Positions 33,803 to 42,998 of a DNA stretch of 64,000 bases are shown piece by piece (positions within the stretch are counted from its first letter, which is position 1; each line of letters opens with the position of its first letter). The notes under the pieces were generated by a model, which ran no database searches, was not told the origin of the DNA, and worked only from the letters and a program-made list of their open reading frames with translations. Origin of the DNA: Botryobacter ruber (lineage in GTDB: Bacteria; Bacteroidota; Bacteroidia; Cytophagales; Hymenobacteraceae); the NCBI RefSeq assembly GCF_003347595.2, contig NZ_QCZK02000043.1:32962-96961 (forward strand), written 5' to 3'. Position numbers and translations under genes: made by a program.

Positions 33803-35035
33803 TTACATCCGCCTGAACGCAACCGCTGGTTCATCGCTGAGACCTTCGTTAAAGCGGGCTGCCCGTTTGCTAAGCAGCAGAATAGTTAACCCTGATACGG
33901 CGCAAAGACTCATCACTGTTACCATTGGAATGGCCGTGTTGTTATGCAGCACACTTACTGCCGCCGATACCAAGCCACCCATGCCCATCCGGAAGCTGCC
34001 CATGAGTGCCGCCGCACTGCCGGCATGCCGGGTGAAGGGCGCTAAGGAGAGGGCTGTGGCATTCGGGTTTGTCAGGCCCTGACCGGTCAGGAACAAGAAA
34101 ATCATCAGGATGAGGCTGTACTTGCCATACCAGCCGTACATGGTGCCCGTTACCAGCAGCACACCCAGTACCGTCTGGTAAAGCAGCGTTACATAAATGA
34201 CATTTTCGCTGGTGAAGCGCTTGAGCAGGATGTGGTTGAGCTGCGTGGAACCGATCATGGCAAAGGCAATGAAGGCAAAGATCCAGCCGTATTCCTGCTC
34301 GCTCACCTGGTACATGTTCATGAAAACATCAGCAGAGCCGGCTATATAGGCAAAAGGAGCAGCCGTGGCAATACCGCCCACCAAAGCGTACACCAGAAAC
34401 TGCCGCTGCTTAAGAACAGCCATAAAGTTTTGCGTCACCGCCTTAGGACGAAGCGAAATAGACGGGTCGGGCTGTTTACCTTCGGGCAGCGCAAAATGAA
34501 CGCCAACCAGGATCAGCGCTGTGATAGCCGCCAGAATTAAAAATACGGCGTGCCAGCCAAAGGCCGTAGTTACATAGCCGCCTACTGTGGGAGCTATCAT
34601 GGGCGAAACGGCAATGACCAGGGTAAGCATCGAAAAAGCCTGGGCCGTTTTGTTTACCGGGAACAGGTCGCGCACCAGGGCCTGCGCCGCTACCATACCG
34701 ACACAGCCCCCAATGGCCTGTACAAAGCGCATGGCAATAAGCCCATCTACCGACGTAGTAAAAGCACAGGCCAGCGAGGCAAGCAGGTAAACAGCCAGGC
34801 CGCCATACAGCGGCAGTTTGCGGCCGAACCGGTCCAGCAGCGGACCGTAAAGCAGCTGCCCAACTGAAATACCAACCAGGTAGCTGGTTAACGAAAGCTG
34901 TACTTTATCGATAGTGGTGCTTAAATCTTCGGAAATAGCCGGGAAGCCCGGCAGGTACATGTCAATAGAAAATGGACTGATGGTTGACAACGCGCCCAGA
35001 ATCAGGATGATCAGAAAATATTGTTTACGCGTCAT
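33803..35035 (-). CDS. Bcr/CflA family drug-resistance MFS transporter
   Basis: The 410-residue protein has 12 membrane helices. The first loop is typical of the Bcr/CflA group: STISPFSIDMYLPGFPAISE, followed by VGQLLYGPLLDRFGRK (MFS motif A) and QAIGGCVGMVAAQALVRDLF. It probably exports small drugs or metabolites by proton antiport across the inner membrane. It stands alone with its own terminator; the gap 35036-35330 to the divergent GNAT gene shows nothing else. Confidence 0.92.
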   Translation of the reverse strand: MTRKQYFLIILILGALSTISPFSIDMYLPGFPAISEDLSTTIDKVQLSLTSYLVGISVGQLLYGPLLDRFGRKLPLYGGLAVYLLASLACAFTTSVDGLIAMRFVQAIGGCVGMVAAQALVRDLFPVNKTAQAFSMLTLVIAVSPMIAPTVGGYVTTAFGWHAVFLILAAITALILVGVHFALPEGKQPDPSISLRPKAVTQNFMAVLKQRQFLVYALVGGIATAAPFAYIAGSADVFMNMYQVSEQEYGWIFAFIAFAMIGSTQLNHILLKRFTSENVIYVTLLYQTVLGVLLVTGTMYGWYGKYSLILMIFLFLTGQGLTNPNATALSLAPFTRHAGSAAALMGSFRMGMGGLVSAAVSVLHNNTAIPMVTVMSLCAVSGLTILLLSKRAARFNEGLSDEPAVAFRRM

Positions 35036-35330
35036 AAATGAAAAATTATATTCAAAGTTACAACATTAAATGTAGGTATACGAGTTCCAGCAGAAAAAGT
35101 AAAAGCATGGAGCCGGCAATGAACCTTGCCTTACCCACTGAATACTGCGGCGTCATTGCCTTTATACCGGAATCTGCTAAAGGTAAACCACCAGATAGAA
35201 TTAACTGTAAAATTATAAACCTGTTGCACCATAGTTGTTGAATCTGGAAAATGTTTTTATAAAATTTTGGATTAATATTCCCTACCTCCGCCTGTATTGC
35301 CCGTAGGTATAGCATTGTAAAAAGAAAACG

Positions 35331-35597
35331 ATGGAAGAAGTACAGGTAAAACACGAGGAAAAATACCAGCAGTTCACAATTTGCTGCGACGGAGAGGATG
35401 AGGCAGAACTGGCCTATGCTTTGTCGGAGGAAGGCGTCATTAATTTTACCCACACCTATGTACCGGAGTCAGCCAGGGGCCAAGGCATTGCGCAGAAGTT
35501 GCTGGAAGAGGGCTTCCGCTTTGCCCGGGAAAACAACTACCACATCAAAGCTACCTGTCCTGTAGCAGCCCGGTTTTTAGAACGTCAGGATAAGTAG
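35331..35597 (+). CDS. Small GNAT-family N-acetyltransferase
   Basis: The 88-residue protein is a minimal GNAT of the YidJ/Gtt1-like kind: AELAYALSEEGVINFTHTYV, the acetyl-CoA loop PESARGQGIAQKLLEEGFRF, and IKATCPVAARFLE. The acceptor substrate is not known. It is soluble and cytoplasmic. Confidence 0.88.
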   Translation: MEEVQVKHEEKYQQFTICCDGEDEAELAYALSEEGVINFTHTYVPESARGQGIAQKLLEEGFRFARENNYHIKATCPVAARFLERQDK

Positions 35598-35632
35598 CTG
35601 AAGTTAAGCAAATATTTACTTTAGCAGAAAAA

Positions 35633-35882
35633 GTCCCACTTCAAAGTTAATCTGGTAGGGAAAAAAATCCTGCTTCAAGTTTCCAACTTGGAGCTTTTTA
35701 TCATGAAAGCTTTCAGCTTTTGTGGCTGAACCTATCTTATTTCATACCCTCGCAAGTTGAAAACTTGCTGGAATGACAGCTCCAAGTTGGAAACTTGAAG
35801 CAGTTCTTTGCTTTTTTAGGAGCAACGGCAATGGTCGCGGCTGCTAACAAGTTTCCCTACAAGATTTGCTTCAAAGGGGGAC
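35633..35882. repeat. MITE-like element (family 1, GTCCC subtype) with internal palindrome
   Basis: The left end GTCCCACTTCAAAG plus TTAATCTGGTAGGGAAA (35633-35663) pairs with TTTCCCTACAAGATTTGC then TTCAAAGGGGGAC (35852-35882). The interior (about 35668-35803) is a large inverted repeat whose arms read CTGCTTCAAGTTTCCAACTT and its complement, enclosing GAAAGCTTTC and CAAGTTGAAAACTTG hairpins. The same interior is at 53310-53450 and 55947-56082. A dispersed repeat copy (35818-35844) is inside. It lies between two convergent genes. Confidence 0.72.
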
Positions 35883-36001
35883 GAAAACTTTGTGTAACAT
35901 CAGTAAATTCAATTAGCAAAAAGAAGTTTCCATAGAAGAGGAGCAGAGGGTGTGGTGGCTGCAGCAGAATAAAAAATTATTAAGGACAGCTTTGATCCGC
36001 A

Positions 36002-37591
36002 CTATTTCTTCCCTGCCTGCGACACAAGCAGCCTGAGCAGCACGCCGTTGGTCCAGCCGAAACCGTCCTGGGTCGGATACTCGCCGCCGCCTGCTTCGAG
36101 GGTGGTATTTTCTACATTGTATTTTTCTACCAGCTTTCCGGTGCTTTTAAACACGCTGGTGTTCAGGTTGATCCAGTTGGTGGCAATGCTGTCGGCGAGG
36201 GCGGTGTGATTGTAGTTGCGGAGGCCCATGATGCTGATCCACTGCAAAGGTGCCCAGCCGTTAGGAGCGTCCCATTGCTGGCCGGTGTGGCTGAGGGTGG
36301 TAACGAGTCCGCCAGGCTTCAGGAAGTCTTTTTGCAGCCTATTGGCAACTGCTTCGGCCTGTTGCTTGTCGGCCATCCGGAAGTAAAGCGGAAAGGCAGC
36401 GGCCAGGGTGGGGATGCCGGAAACAGCGTCCTGGGTAAAGTCATAATCGAAAAAGAAGTTGTCTTTCGGACTCCAGCAGTAGCGGAGCAAGGCTTTTTTT
36501 CGGGCTTCTGCTCGTTTACGGAACAGTCGTTCTTCTTTGCGGTTGTTGTTTAGTTTCGCGGCCTGTGCCAGCGTCAGTTCGGTGTGGTACAGGAGCGCGT
36601 TCAGGTCAACAGGAATCAGTTCGACCGTGCGGATGGTGCGGAGGTTCTGGCCATCGGCGAACCAGCGGCTGCTGAAGTCCCAGCCCGATTCGGCAGCGGC
36701 TTTCAGGTTGCGGTACACTTCTTCCTTGTTCCGGCCCGACTCCTGCGCCAGGTGCACATCCTCTTTGTAGGCTTCCGGACGCGGCGTGGGTTTATCGTCC
36801 CAGTAGCGGTTCAGGATGCTGCCGTCCTGCAGGCGCACTACACGCCGGTGAGCAGGATTCGCTGTTGTCAGCGTTTCGGCGCCCTCCATCCAGAAGTCGT
36901 ACTCCTGGCGCAGGGCCGGTGCGTATTTGGCAAGAATGCTGTTGCCTCTTTCGTAAGCTAAAATGCCCAGCATCAGGGCGAAGAACGGCGGCTGCGAACG
37001 GGTGACATAGTAAGTGCGGTTGCCGTTGGGGATATGCCCGGTTTTTTGGATGAGGTAAGCGAAATTATCGACCATATATTCGATCAGCTCCACCTCCGAG
37101 CTTGCCTGCAGCCCCAGCATGGTAAAGTACGTGTCCCAGTAATAAATTTCCCGGAAACGGCCGCCCGGTACGATGTACGGATTAGGCAAGGGAATGAGCG
37201 AGCTGCTGTCGGAGCCGCGCTCGCGGGTGAGTACCGGCCACAGCTTCTCGATATGCTGCACCACTGATTGGCTGGTATCTGAGTGAAAATTAGTGGCAGG
37301 GGTAGGAGGAAGCCGGAAGTATTTTAAGACAAAGGCATCCAGGTCAAAGCCCGGTTGGTTCTTTTGCTGGCGGTAAGCCTGCAGGATAACGTCGGGAGCG
37401 GCCAGCGGGGTGCAGTCGACAAAGGTTTTGGAATCGGGGAAAACGGGTTTCAGCTGTACAGCCTCAAACAGTTCGCCCAGTTGCTCGTGTGGCCTGAACT
37501 GCGCCTGCAGCGGAAAACTGATCCAGAGCAGGAAGAGGAAAAGCGGGAGTAATTTTCTATAGAGGTGGTGTGTCGCGTTGGCTTGTTTCAT
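36002..37591 (-). CDS. treA: Alpha,alpha-trehalase (GH37)
   Basis: I use the start at 37591, which gives a signal peptide (MKQANATHHLYRKLLPLFLF ... PLQAQ); another ATG 24 bases upstream is possible. Counting from 37591, residues 143-154 (GGRFREIYYWDT) and the block QWDAPNGWAPLQW (near 436-448) are the two GH37 signatures. SGWDFSSRW (302-310) holds the general-acid Asp, and EKYNVENTTLEAGGGEYPTQ the base Glu. It hydrolyses trehalose to two glucose, here in the periplasm. It stands alone; the nearest upstream gene is separated by a GATGAC hairpin. Confidence 0.93.
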   Translation of the reverse strand: MKQANATHHLYRKLLPLFLFLLWISFPLQAQFRPHEQLGELFEAVQLKPVFPDSKTFVDCTPLAAPDVILQAYRQQKNQPGFDLDAFVLKYFRLPPTPATNFHSDTSQSVVQHIEKLWPVLTRERGSDSSSLIPLPNPYIVPGGRFREIYYWDTYFTMLGLQASSEVELIEYMVDNFAYLIQKTGHIPNGNRTYYVTRSQPPFFALMLGILAYERGNSILAKYAPALRQEYDFWMEGAETLTTANPAHRRVVRLQDGSILNRYWDDKPTPRPEAYKEDVHLAQESGRNKEEVYRNLKAAAESGWDFSSRWFADGQNLRTIRTVELIPVDLNALLYHTELTLAQAAKLNNNRKEERLFRKRAEARKKALLRYCWSPKDNFFFDYDFTQDAVSGIPTLAAAFPLYFRMADKQQAEAVANRLQKDFLKPGGLVTTLSHTGQQWDAPNGWAPLQWISIMGLRNYNHTALADSIATNWINLNTSVFKSTGKLVEKYNVENTTLEAGGGEYPTQDGFGWTNGVLLRLLVSQAGKK

Positions 37592-37740
37592 GAAGCGGGG
37601 TAAGGAATGGAACATGAAATTTATCTACGGGCTAAACGGATGTTCTGCTGCTTTTGCTGCCGGAAATCCGTGCTTTGGCAGGTCCGGGATTTACGTGAAG
37701 TTAATTTTTTATTTCAAAAGCGGGAAGCCATAAAGCAAAA

Positions 37741-37791
37741 TGTCATCCTGATAGATCTTGTAAGCGCTCACAAGATCCGTTCAGGATGACA
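37741..37791. repeat. GATGAC hairpin repeat
   Basis: TGTCATCCTGATAGATCTTG and its near-complement CAAGATCCGTTCAGGATGAC flank a short loop; a run of seven A follows on the plus strand. Related arms occur at about 43035-43155 and as a half copy near 25954-25973. Confidence 0.65.
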
Positions 37792-37815
37792 AAAAAAGGA
37801 AAAAATAAGTCGGTA

Positions 37816-38919
37816 TTACAACAACCTGAAGCCGAAGCTGAGCACATTCATTTCGGGGCCGCGGTTGTCTTTAAACAGGCCGTTCATGTTGTATTTGGCA
37901 AAAAGCTGCAGATCGCCGTAGCCGATCACCCCGATTAAGCCATACTGAAAGTCGCTGAGGTTGTAGCTGCTGCGGCCTTTTTCTTTGATGGAATTACCGT
38001 TTTGGTGGTACTTCAGTTTGGAATGGCTGCCCAGGCGGTAGCCTGCAAAACCACCTGCACCAATTGTAAAGCCTTCTTTTCCTTTCGGGTTTTTAAACTG
38101 CAGTACCGGCATCAGGGGCAGGTTTATCGAGGAGTGCGTCAGCTTGCTTTTTTCGTAGCTGATGTCTGTTGCTCTTCTGAAAAAAGCCACGTCTTCGTCT
38201 TCTTCGATTACCGCATTCCGGTCGAACATGTAATTGTTGAAAGCAAACTCCAGCCCCGACACCAGATACAGCGGGCTCCTGCTGCCGCCCACCCGTGATT
38301 TCAGGCGCCAGTTCAGGCTGACATAGCGCGAGCCGAGTGGTTTCAGGTCGGGTATAAACTCATCGCTCTCCTTGTTTACAAATGTGTTTACGCCCAGGTC
38401 AACATCGAAACCGAAGTTGGAAGGTTTGTCCTTTTTTATTTTTTCTGTTTTGGTGCTGTCGGTTCGGGAGGTGGAAATTTTTACTTTGGAGTCGTCGCCT
38501 TCGCCCTCTACTTCCACATCTATCTTTATTTTGTTGTTTATCCGGATTTCATGCCGTTCGGTTTTTTTAGTCCCGTCCTGGCCGGTTTCCTGAACGATGA
38601 TCGTAACTTTCTCGGGGTCGCCGCCGGGCTCGGTGGAGCCAAGTGTCACGGTCATTTCTTTGGAGCCGGGAGCACTTTTATCCATTTCTTCCGTGTACTT
38701 GATCAGGACGGTAATGAGCGAATCGAGGCTGTAGTTCCGGAAAGACTTCAGCTGTTCCATGTTGTCGAGTTGCAGCACCATTTTGGCGCCGTTGGCCATT
38801 TTTACCACTATGGTATCCTGGGTTGGGAGGGGTTGGTTTGGGGTAAATCTGCCTTTGGCAGACACACCGGTAGCGGCAGCCATGAAAATGGCTATGATAA
38901 CAGGTACTATTCTTTTCAT
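37816..38919 (-). CDS. Outer-membrane beta-barrel protein of a sigma-factor operon
   Basis: The 367-residue protein has a signal peptide (MKRIVPVIIAIFMAAATGVS then AKG). A charged segment follows (about 90-165, rich in Lys, Glu and Thr, including EVEGEGDDSKVKIS). The C-terminal half (about 170-367) alternates aromatic strands (YVSLNWRLKSRVGG, SPLYLVSGLEFAFNNYMF, GGFAGYRLGSHSKLKYH) and ends with MNVLSFGFRLL, as in PorT-like porin-family proteins. It is the third gene after an ECF sigma factor and a membrane anti-sigma-like protein, which suggests that it is the output or sensor partner of that system. The assignment is structural, not functional. Confidence 0.65.
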   Translation of the reverse strand: MKRIVPVIIAIFMAAATGVSAKGRFTPNQPLPTQDTIVVKMANGAKMVLQLDNMEQLKSFRNYSLDSLITVLIKYTEEMDKSAPGSKEMTVTLGSTEPGGDPEKVTIIVQETGQDGTKKTERHEIRINNKIKIDVEVEGEGDDSKVKISTSRTDSTKTEKIKKDKPSNFGFDVDLGVNTFVNKESDEFIPDLKPLGSRYVSLNWRLKSRVGGSRSPLYLVSGLEFAFNNYMFDRNAVIEEDEDVAFFRRATDISYEKSKLTHSSINLPLMPVLQFKNPKGKEGFTIGAGGFAGYRLGSHSKLKYHQNGNSIKEKGRSSYNLSDFQYGLIGVIGYGDLQLFAKYNMNGLFKDNRGPEMNVLSFGFRLL

Positions 38920-38929
38920 AATTTTGGGA

Positions 38930-39802
38930 TTAGAGATTGATTACTTTTGAAAATTTTTGTTTGCCGATCTGTGTTTCCAGCTCAATCCTGCTGGCGTTGA
39001 TGCCAAGGTCGGAGAGGTCGACCGGTTCCCCGGAAGTGAGGTTTCGGGCCTGCCGGAAAATGCCTTTTGCCAGCCGCTGTTTCTTTTCAAAACCCGACAG
39101 TTCTTCTTCTGCTTCTGCCGCAGGAGCGGAGGCTACTTCCGGAGACGGAGAACGTTTGATGATGATCTCCACCGGCTGCGCGTTCAGGTCAGGTTGGGAG
39201 GCGGCAAGGGCGATGGGCGTAACTGGCTGCGCAGCTACAGCAGCTACATCGGTTGGTGTAGTTGGCTCGACTGTCGGAATACTGAGCGCCAGCGTTTGCA
39301 TGGGAGCAGCCTGCTTCACCGGCTGTTGACCTTCGTGCTGCACCTGCTTGGTGTCCGTTGCCTTTGGCGTAGCGTGTGTTCCTGTTTTAGCAGGAGCAGC
39401 GGCTATGGTGGCAGGTGCAGCAGTATTTTTTAACCTGATTTCGGCCGCTTCCGTGGCTTCAGGTTGCTTTGCTGCTATTGTTTCTGTTGCTGGTGCAGGT
39501 GTTTTCACAGCGGGAGCTGCTTTGGTGGCGGCTACCTCAGTATGCGCAATCTTGATGTCTGCAGCAGGCAGGTTGTAGCGCAGGTGGAAGAAAACCATGG
39601 TAGCCGTGAGCAGCACCGTGACAGCTGCCGCCATGCCATAGTAGCTTTTCCTCCAAAGCATTACCGGTTTTTTCTCCTGCTGCTGTACCGGCATTTCCGT
39701 TTCCATCCGGTCCTGCAGCCGGTTCCAGAGGTCGGCGGGTGGCGTAGGAGCTGCGTTTTTCAGCCGCTCTCCGAATAGTTTATCGATGTCGTGTGTTTCC
39801 AT
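38930..39802 (-). CDS. Membrane anti-sigma-like protein with Ala/Pro/Thr-rich linker
   Basis: The 290-residue protein has a cytoplasmic N-terminus (about 1-48: KLFGERLKNAAPTPPADLWNRLQ, an anti-sigma-like helical region), one membrane helix (about 50-72), and a long extracytoplasmic region rich in Ala, Pro and Thr (about 85-210). It ends in a small conserved C-terminal part (ELETQIGKQKFSKVINL). The gene lies 12 bases after the ECF sigma gene and 10 bases before an outer-membrane protein gene, so an anti-sigma role is likely but inferred. The linker carries an in-frame dispersed repeat (39399-39422, encoding PATIAAAP). Confidence 0.65.
   Translation of the reverse strand: METHDIDKLFGERLKNAAPTPPADLWNRLQDRMETEMPVQQQEKKPVMLWRKSYYGMAAAVTVLLTATMVFFHLRYNLPAADIKIAHTEVAATKAAPAVKTPAPATETIAAKQPEATEAAEIRLKNTAAPATIAAAPAKTGTHATPKATDTKQVQHEGQQPVKQAAPMQTLALSIPTVEPTTPTDVAAVAAQPVTPIALAASQPDLNAQPVEIIIKRSPSPEVASAPAAEAEEELSGFEKKQRLAKGIFRQARNLTSGEPVDLSDLGINASRIELETQIGKQKFSKVINL
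39399..39422 (-). repeat. Dispersed repeat-like stretch in the anti-sigma-like gene
   Basis: GCGGCTATGGTGGCAGGTGC followed by AGCA matches the reverse orientation of the intergenic repeat. It encodes AAPATIAAAP in a linker. The linker is already Ala/Pro-rich, so chance resemblance is possible. Confidence 0.45.
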
Positions 39803-39814
39803 TTTTCCTCCTTT

Positions 39815-40348
39815 TTAACTTGCAATAGCTTCCTGCCTGTTTAACCTGCGTTGCAGCATGGCGCGGGCCTTGCTCAGCTGCGATTTCGAGGTGCCTTCGG
39901 TAATATCCAGCATTTCGGCTATTTCCTTATGCGAATACCCTTCGATGGCGTACAGGTTAAACACCGCCCGGTAGCCGGCCGGCAGTGACTGCAACAGTTT
40001 AACAAGCTCTTCTTCTGCCAGTTCCTCGTCGGCGGTGCCCACACCGGCTACCTGGATGTGGCTGTCGTCGATGGCCAGGTGCAGCGGCTCTTTTTTCCGT
40101 AAGAAAGCCAGCGCCTCGTTTACCATCACCCGTCGTACCCAGCCTTCAAAACTTCCTTTTGCTTCGTATTGCCCGATGTGCTGGTAGATCTTCATAAAGC
40201 CATTCAGCAGCGCTTCCTCCGCATCGAACTGGTTTTTCAGGTAGCGGAGGCAAACCCCGTACATAGGCGACGCAAAGCGTTCGTAAAGGCATTTCTGCGC
40301 TTTACTGTCTGCCTGCTGGCAACCTGCTATCAGTTCTGGTTCAGTCAC
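39815..40348 (-). CDS. ECF sigma factor (sigma-70 family)
   Basis: The 177-residue protein has region 2 (YERFASPMYGVCLRYLKNQF, then DAEEALLNGFMKIYQHIGQY, GSFEGWVRRVMVNEALAFLR) and region 4 with a helix-turn-helix (LPAGYRAVFNLYAIEGYSHK, EIAEMLDITEGTSKSQLSKA). It directs RNA polymerase to a stress or envelope regulon, probably held by the membrane protein encoded 12 bases downstream. The promoter should be in the 586-base gap upstream, which may be auto-regulated. Confidence 0.9.
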   Translation of the reverse strand: MTEPELIAGCQQADSKAQKCLYERFASPMYGVCLRYLKNQFDAEEALLNGFMKIYQHIGQYEAKGSFEGWVRRVMVNEALAFLRKKEPLHLAIDDSHIQVAGVGTADEELAEEELVKLLQSLPAGYRAVFNLYAIEGYSHKEIAEMLDITEGTSKSQLSKARAMLQRRLNRQEAIAS

Positions 40349-40934
40349 GCCGGGTAAAGTTTTTTCAGATGCTGGGTATTTTTGTTTCCGGAGCGCTTTT
40401 GCTGCTCTCTGTCCTTTAGATGTAAAACCCGTGGCGGAGGTTGCCTGGGTTTTTATAAATTTCTGATTTTTATCCGAAAAATTTGCAAATGCATCTTAAT
40501 GTATTGAGGCTCAATACGAAAAAAATATGAAAGGAGGAGCTTACGGCAAAGCCGGTGGAAAGGAAAAGCTGCGGGAAGGGTGGGTGGGGCTGCAAGTGCA
40601 ATTCATAAACGCCATAAAAAATATAAGGCAGCGACTCCACTCTCTCTTTTGGTGACGCTGCCTTAATATCTTTGAAAATATGAAATCTTCAACTTTTAGC
40701 CATTCTTTTATACGGCGCCCGGTTGCAGCAGGTTATATTCTTTTATAAAATTTGCTGATTTTTTTCGGGTAAGGCAGTGGTGGCGGCTGCAGCATCCTGC
40801 TGGTCGAAACGATTCTGCCCGCGGAGGAGGCGGCTGGTGCAATACTGGCAGCGACAGAATTTTGGCCGGAACGTGGCGCTTTTCGCGCACTCCCGTATAG
40901 AACAGAAAAATGAGCAGAAACAAAGTTAAAGACT
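40349..40934. other. Divergent gap between the sigma gene and osmC, no gene
   Basis: This 586-base stretch holds the 5' regions of the ECF sigma gene and the OsmC gene. It has a strong hairpin at 40624-40665 (TAAGGCAGCG / CGCTGCCTTA) and one dispersed repeat copy at 40771-40793. A 42-codon frame (40527-40655) overlaps the hairpin and was not accepted. No RNA gene was recognised. Confidence 0.5.
40624..40665. terminator. Hairpin in the sigma/osmC gap
   Basis: TAAGGCAGCG pairs with CGCTGCCTTA around a 22-base loop containing CTCTCTC. It may end a short transcript or be a regulatory hairpin. Confidence 0.4.
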
Positions 40935-41381
40935 ATGGGAATGAGCGGAACAGTGATTGTGAGCGCAGACAGTACTGCGGGTTATGTTGCCAACATCGAG
41001 GCGGCGAATCAGCATTTGGTAATTGATGAATCGGACCTGGAGCAGGGCGAGAAAAACGGGCCGGACCCGTTCGATTACATCATGAGTTCGCTGGGCGCCT
41101 GTACGGTAGTTACGCTGCACATGTACGCAAAACGCAAAAACTGGCCCCTGGAGCGGGCGGAGGTCCGGATGCAGCACCAGGTGGTAAACGTCGAAGACCC
41201 GGAGCTTCCGAATGTAAAAGAGAAGCGGATGCAGATAACCAAAGAACTTATTCTGACCGGCGACCTGAGCCCGGAGCAACGCGAGCGGCTGGAGTACATT
41301 TCCGGCAGGTGCCCGGTGCAGCGCGTGCTGGAATCGGGGGTGGTGGTGAAAACGGTGCTGGCTGATTCGCCTGCTGCCTGA
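40935..41381 (+). CDS. OsmC family protein
   Basis: The 148-residue protein has the OsmC fold: DPFDYIMSSLGACTVVTLHM with the first reactive Cys, and ISGRCPVQRVLE with the second Cys near the C-terminus. Family members are thiol peroxidases acting on organic or inorganic hydroperoxides in the cytoplasm. The start may instead be the ATG at 40941. A dispersed repeat copy and a diverged palindrome (41394-41460) follow the stop. Confidence 0.85.
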   Translation: MGMSGTVIVSADSTAGYVANIEAANQHLVIDESDLEQGEKNGPDPFDYIMSSLGACTVVTLHMYAKRKNWPLERAEVRMQHQVVNVEDPELPNVKEKRMQITKELILTGDLSPEQRERLEYISGRCPVQRVLESGVVVKTVLADSPAA

Positions 41382-41610
41382 GAAAATATTCCTGCTTCAG
41401 GTTCTCGACCTGGAGCTTTTCTTCTTTTTTAAGGAGCAAAGGCAATGGTCGCAACAGCAGACAATTTTCCCACCTGATCAGCTTTGTAGCCGGAGGTCCG
41501 GCAGGTGCGGGTATTTTGCATTCGGTTTGCCGGCTTTCAACTTTTGAGTATCTTAGTAGCTCACCAATCCGGGCAGTGGCGTTTGCGGTTACGTCCGGCT
41601 ATCTACGTTC

Positions 41611-42930
41611 ATGCTAAAACAAGCGATCCGACAACTCATTGTAGCTGCTGTCCTGGCCGTTGGTGTTACAGCCTGCGTTCCGCTGGAGCAACAGCAGGGC
41701 TATGGCAGCAGCGCCGCGCAGGTGGCCATCCGGTACGAAGATTATGTATACAACCAGAGCATTAAAACGGTGCAGTGCTACCTGGCAACCGGTGTGCCCG
41801 ACCAGGTGCTGGAGCCGCCGGTGCAGTCGCTGCGGCAGGAGCAGGCAATCATGCTGGAGTTCGACCGCCTGAATGCCGGACCGCAGCGGCTGGTAGCAAA
41901 AATGGTGCACTGCAATGCCGACTGGACGCCCTCCGGCCTCAACGAAACGCAGTACCTGAACGAGTTTAACGAATTTTTTATCACCGATGTGCAGAACTCG
42001 GTGAGTACGCGGGTGCCGTATGTGCATTACCGTTTCCGGGTGCCACGCGTAAAGCTCAGTGGCAACTACCTGCTGCAGGTGTCGGAAGAGGGGGGAAGCC
42101 TGCTCATCACCCGCCGCATCCTCATTTACCAGGACCTGGTGACGGTGGTGGCGAAGTTGGGAAACCCCACCGGGCCGACAGGTCGTTTCTCGCGGCAGCC
42201 CGTCGAGTTTAATATCTTTTACAAAGATTACGAACTGATCAATCCGGCGCAGGAAGTAAAAGCAATCATGCGCCAGAACCACCGCTGGGACAATGCCAAG
42301 CTTTACCCCAAACCCACGTTTATCCGCGACGATGTGCGGCGGCTTGAATATGTTTTCTTTGAGCCAAAAGACCACTTCCTGGGCTTAAGCGAGTTCCGGC
42401 CTTTCGACACCCGCAGTATCCGGTTTAACGGTATCGGGGTGGCGAGCATCAACCTGGATGTGACGCCTGTTCTGGTAAACCTGGAGCCCGACCGCAACCG
42501 CCAGGGCTTAGCCTACAGCCAGGACCCGGATGTTAACGGAAAGCTGCTCATCAATAACCGGGAGTACGGCAACGGGGAAGTAAACGGCGACTACACCTAT
42601 GTGGATTTCCTGCTGCGGACGCCGGAGGAGCCTACCGGGAGTGTCTACATCCTGGGCGGGCTAACAGACTGGAAACTCGACAACGAAGCCCGCATGCGCT
42701 ACAATGCCGAGCTGCAGGGATACGTAGGGCGCCTGTTCCTGAAGCAGGGTTATTATAATTATTACTATGCGTTTAAGCCCGCCAACAGTCCCGAGGCCGA
42801 CGCCGCCCATTTTGAAGGCAGCCACTTCAGCACGAACAATATCTATGATATTCTTATCTATTACCGCCCGCCTGGCTCCCGTGCCGACCTGCTGATCGGG
42901 TACGAGGAGATTATTTTTAACAAGCGGTAA
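41611..42930 (+). CDS. DUF5103 lipoprotein, type IX secretion plug-type protein
   Basis: The 439-residue protein starts with a lipoprotein signal (MLKQAIRQLIVAAVLAVGVT then ACVP) and has the DUF5103 layout: YEDYVYNQSIKTVQCYLATG, MVHCNADWTPSGLNETQYLN, YRFRVPRVKLSGNYLL, QPVEFNIFYKDYELINPAQE, and a C-terminal GSVYILGGLTDWKLDNEARM followed by GYYNYYYAF. In Flavobacterium the DUF5103 protein plugs the SprA translocon of the type IX secretion system. This fits the T9SS cargo tail at the left end. The gene is monocistronic here. Confidence 0.85.
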   Translation: MLKQAIRQLIVAAVLAVGVTACVPLEQQQGYGSSAAQVAIRYEDYVYNQSIKTVQCYLATGVPDQVLEPPVQSLRQEQAIMLEFDRLNAGPQRLVAKMVHCNADWTPSGLNETQYLNEFNEFFITDVQNSVSTRVPYVHYRFRVPRVKLSGNYLLQVSEEGGSLLITRRILIYQDLVTVVAKLGNPTGPTGRFSRQPVEFNIFYKDYELINPAQEVKAIMRQNHRWDNAKLYPKPTFIRDDVRRLEYVFFEPKDHFLGLSEFRPFDTRSIRFNGIGVASINLDVTPVLVNLEPDRNRQGLAYSQDPDVNGKLLINNREYGNGEVNGDYTYVDFLLRTPEEPTGSVYILGGLTDWKLDNEARMRYNAELQGYVGRLFLKQGYYNYYYAFKPANSPEADAAHFEGSHFSTNNIYDILIYYRPPGSRADLLIGYEEIIFNKR

Positions 42931-42998
42931 GTGTCAATAGGTGGTTTTTTCTGAAGAATGCCGGCTGCTGAAGGTGGTAAAGAGGCAGCGCAGAAGTA

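Noticed and set aside
40527..40655. 42-codon frame in the sigma/osmC gap
   Set aside because: It overlaps a strong hairpin, has an unusual composition, and shows no domain or conserved start context.
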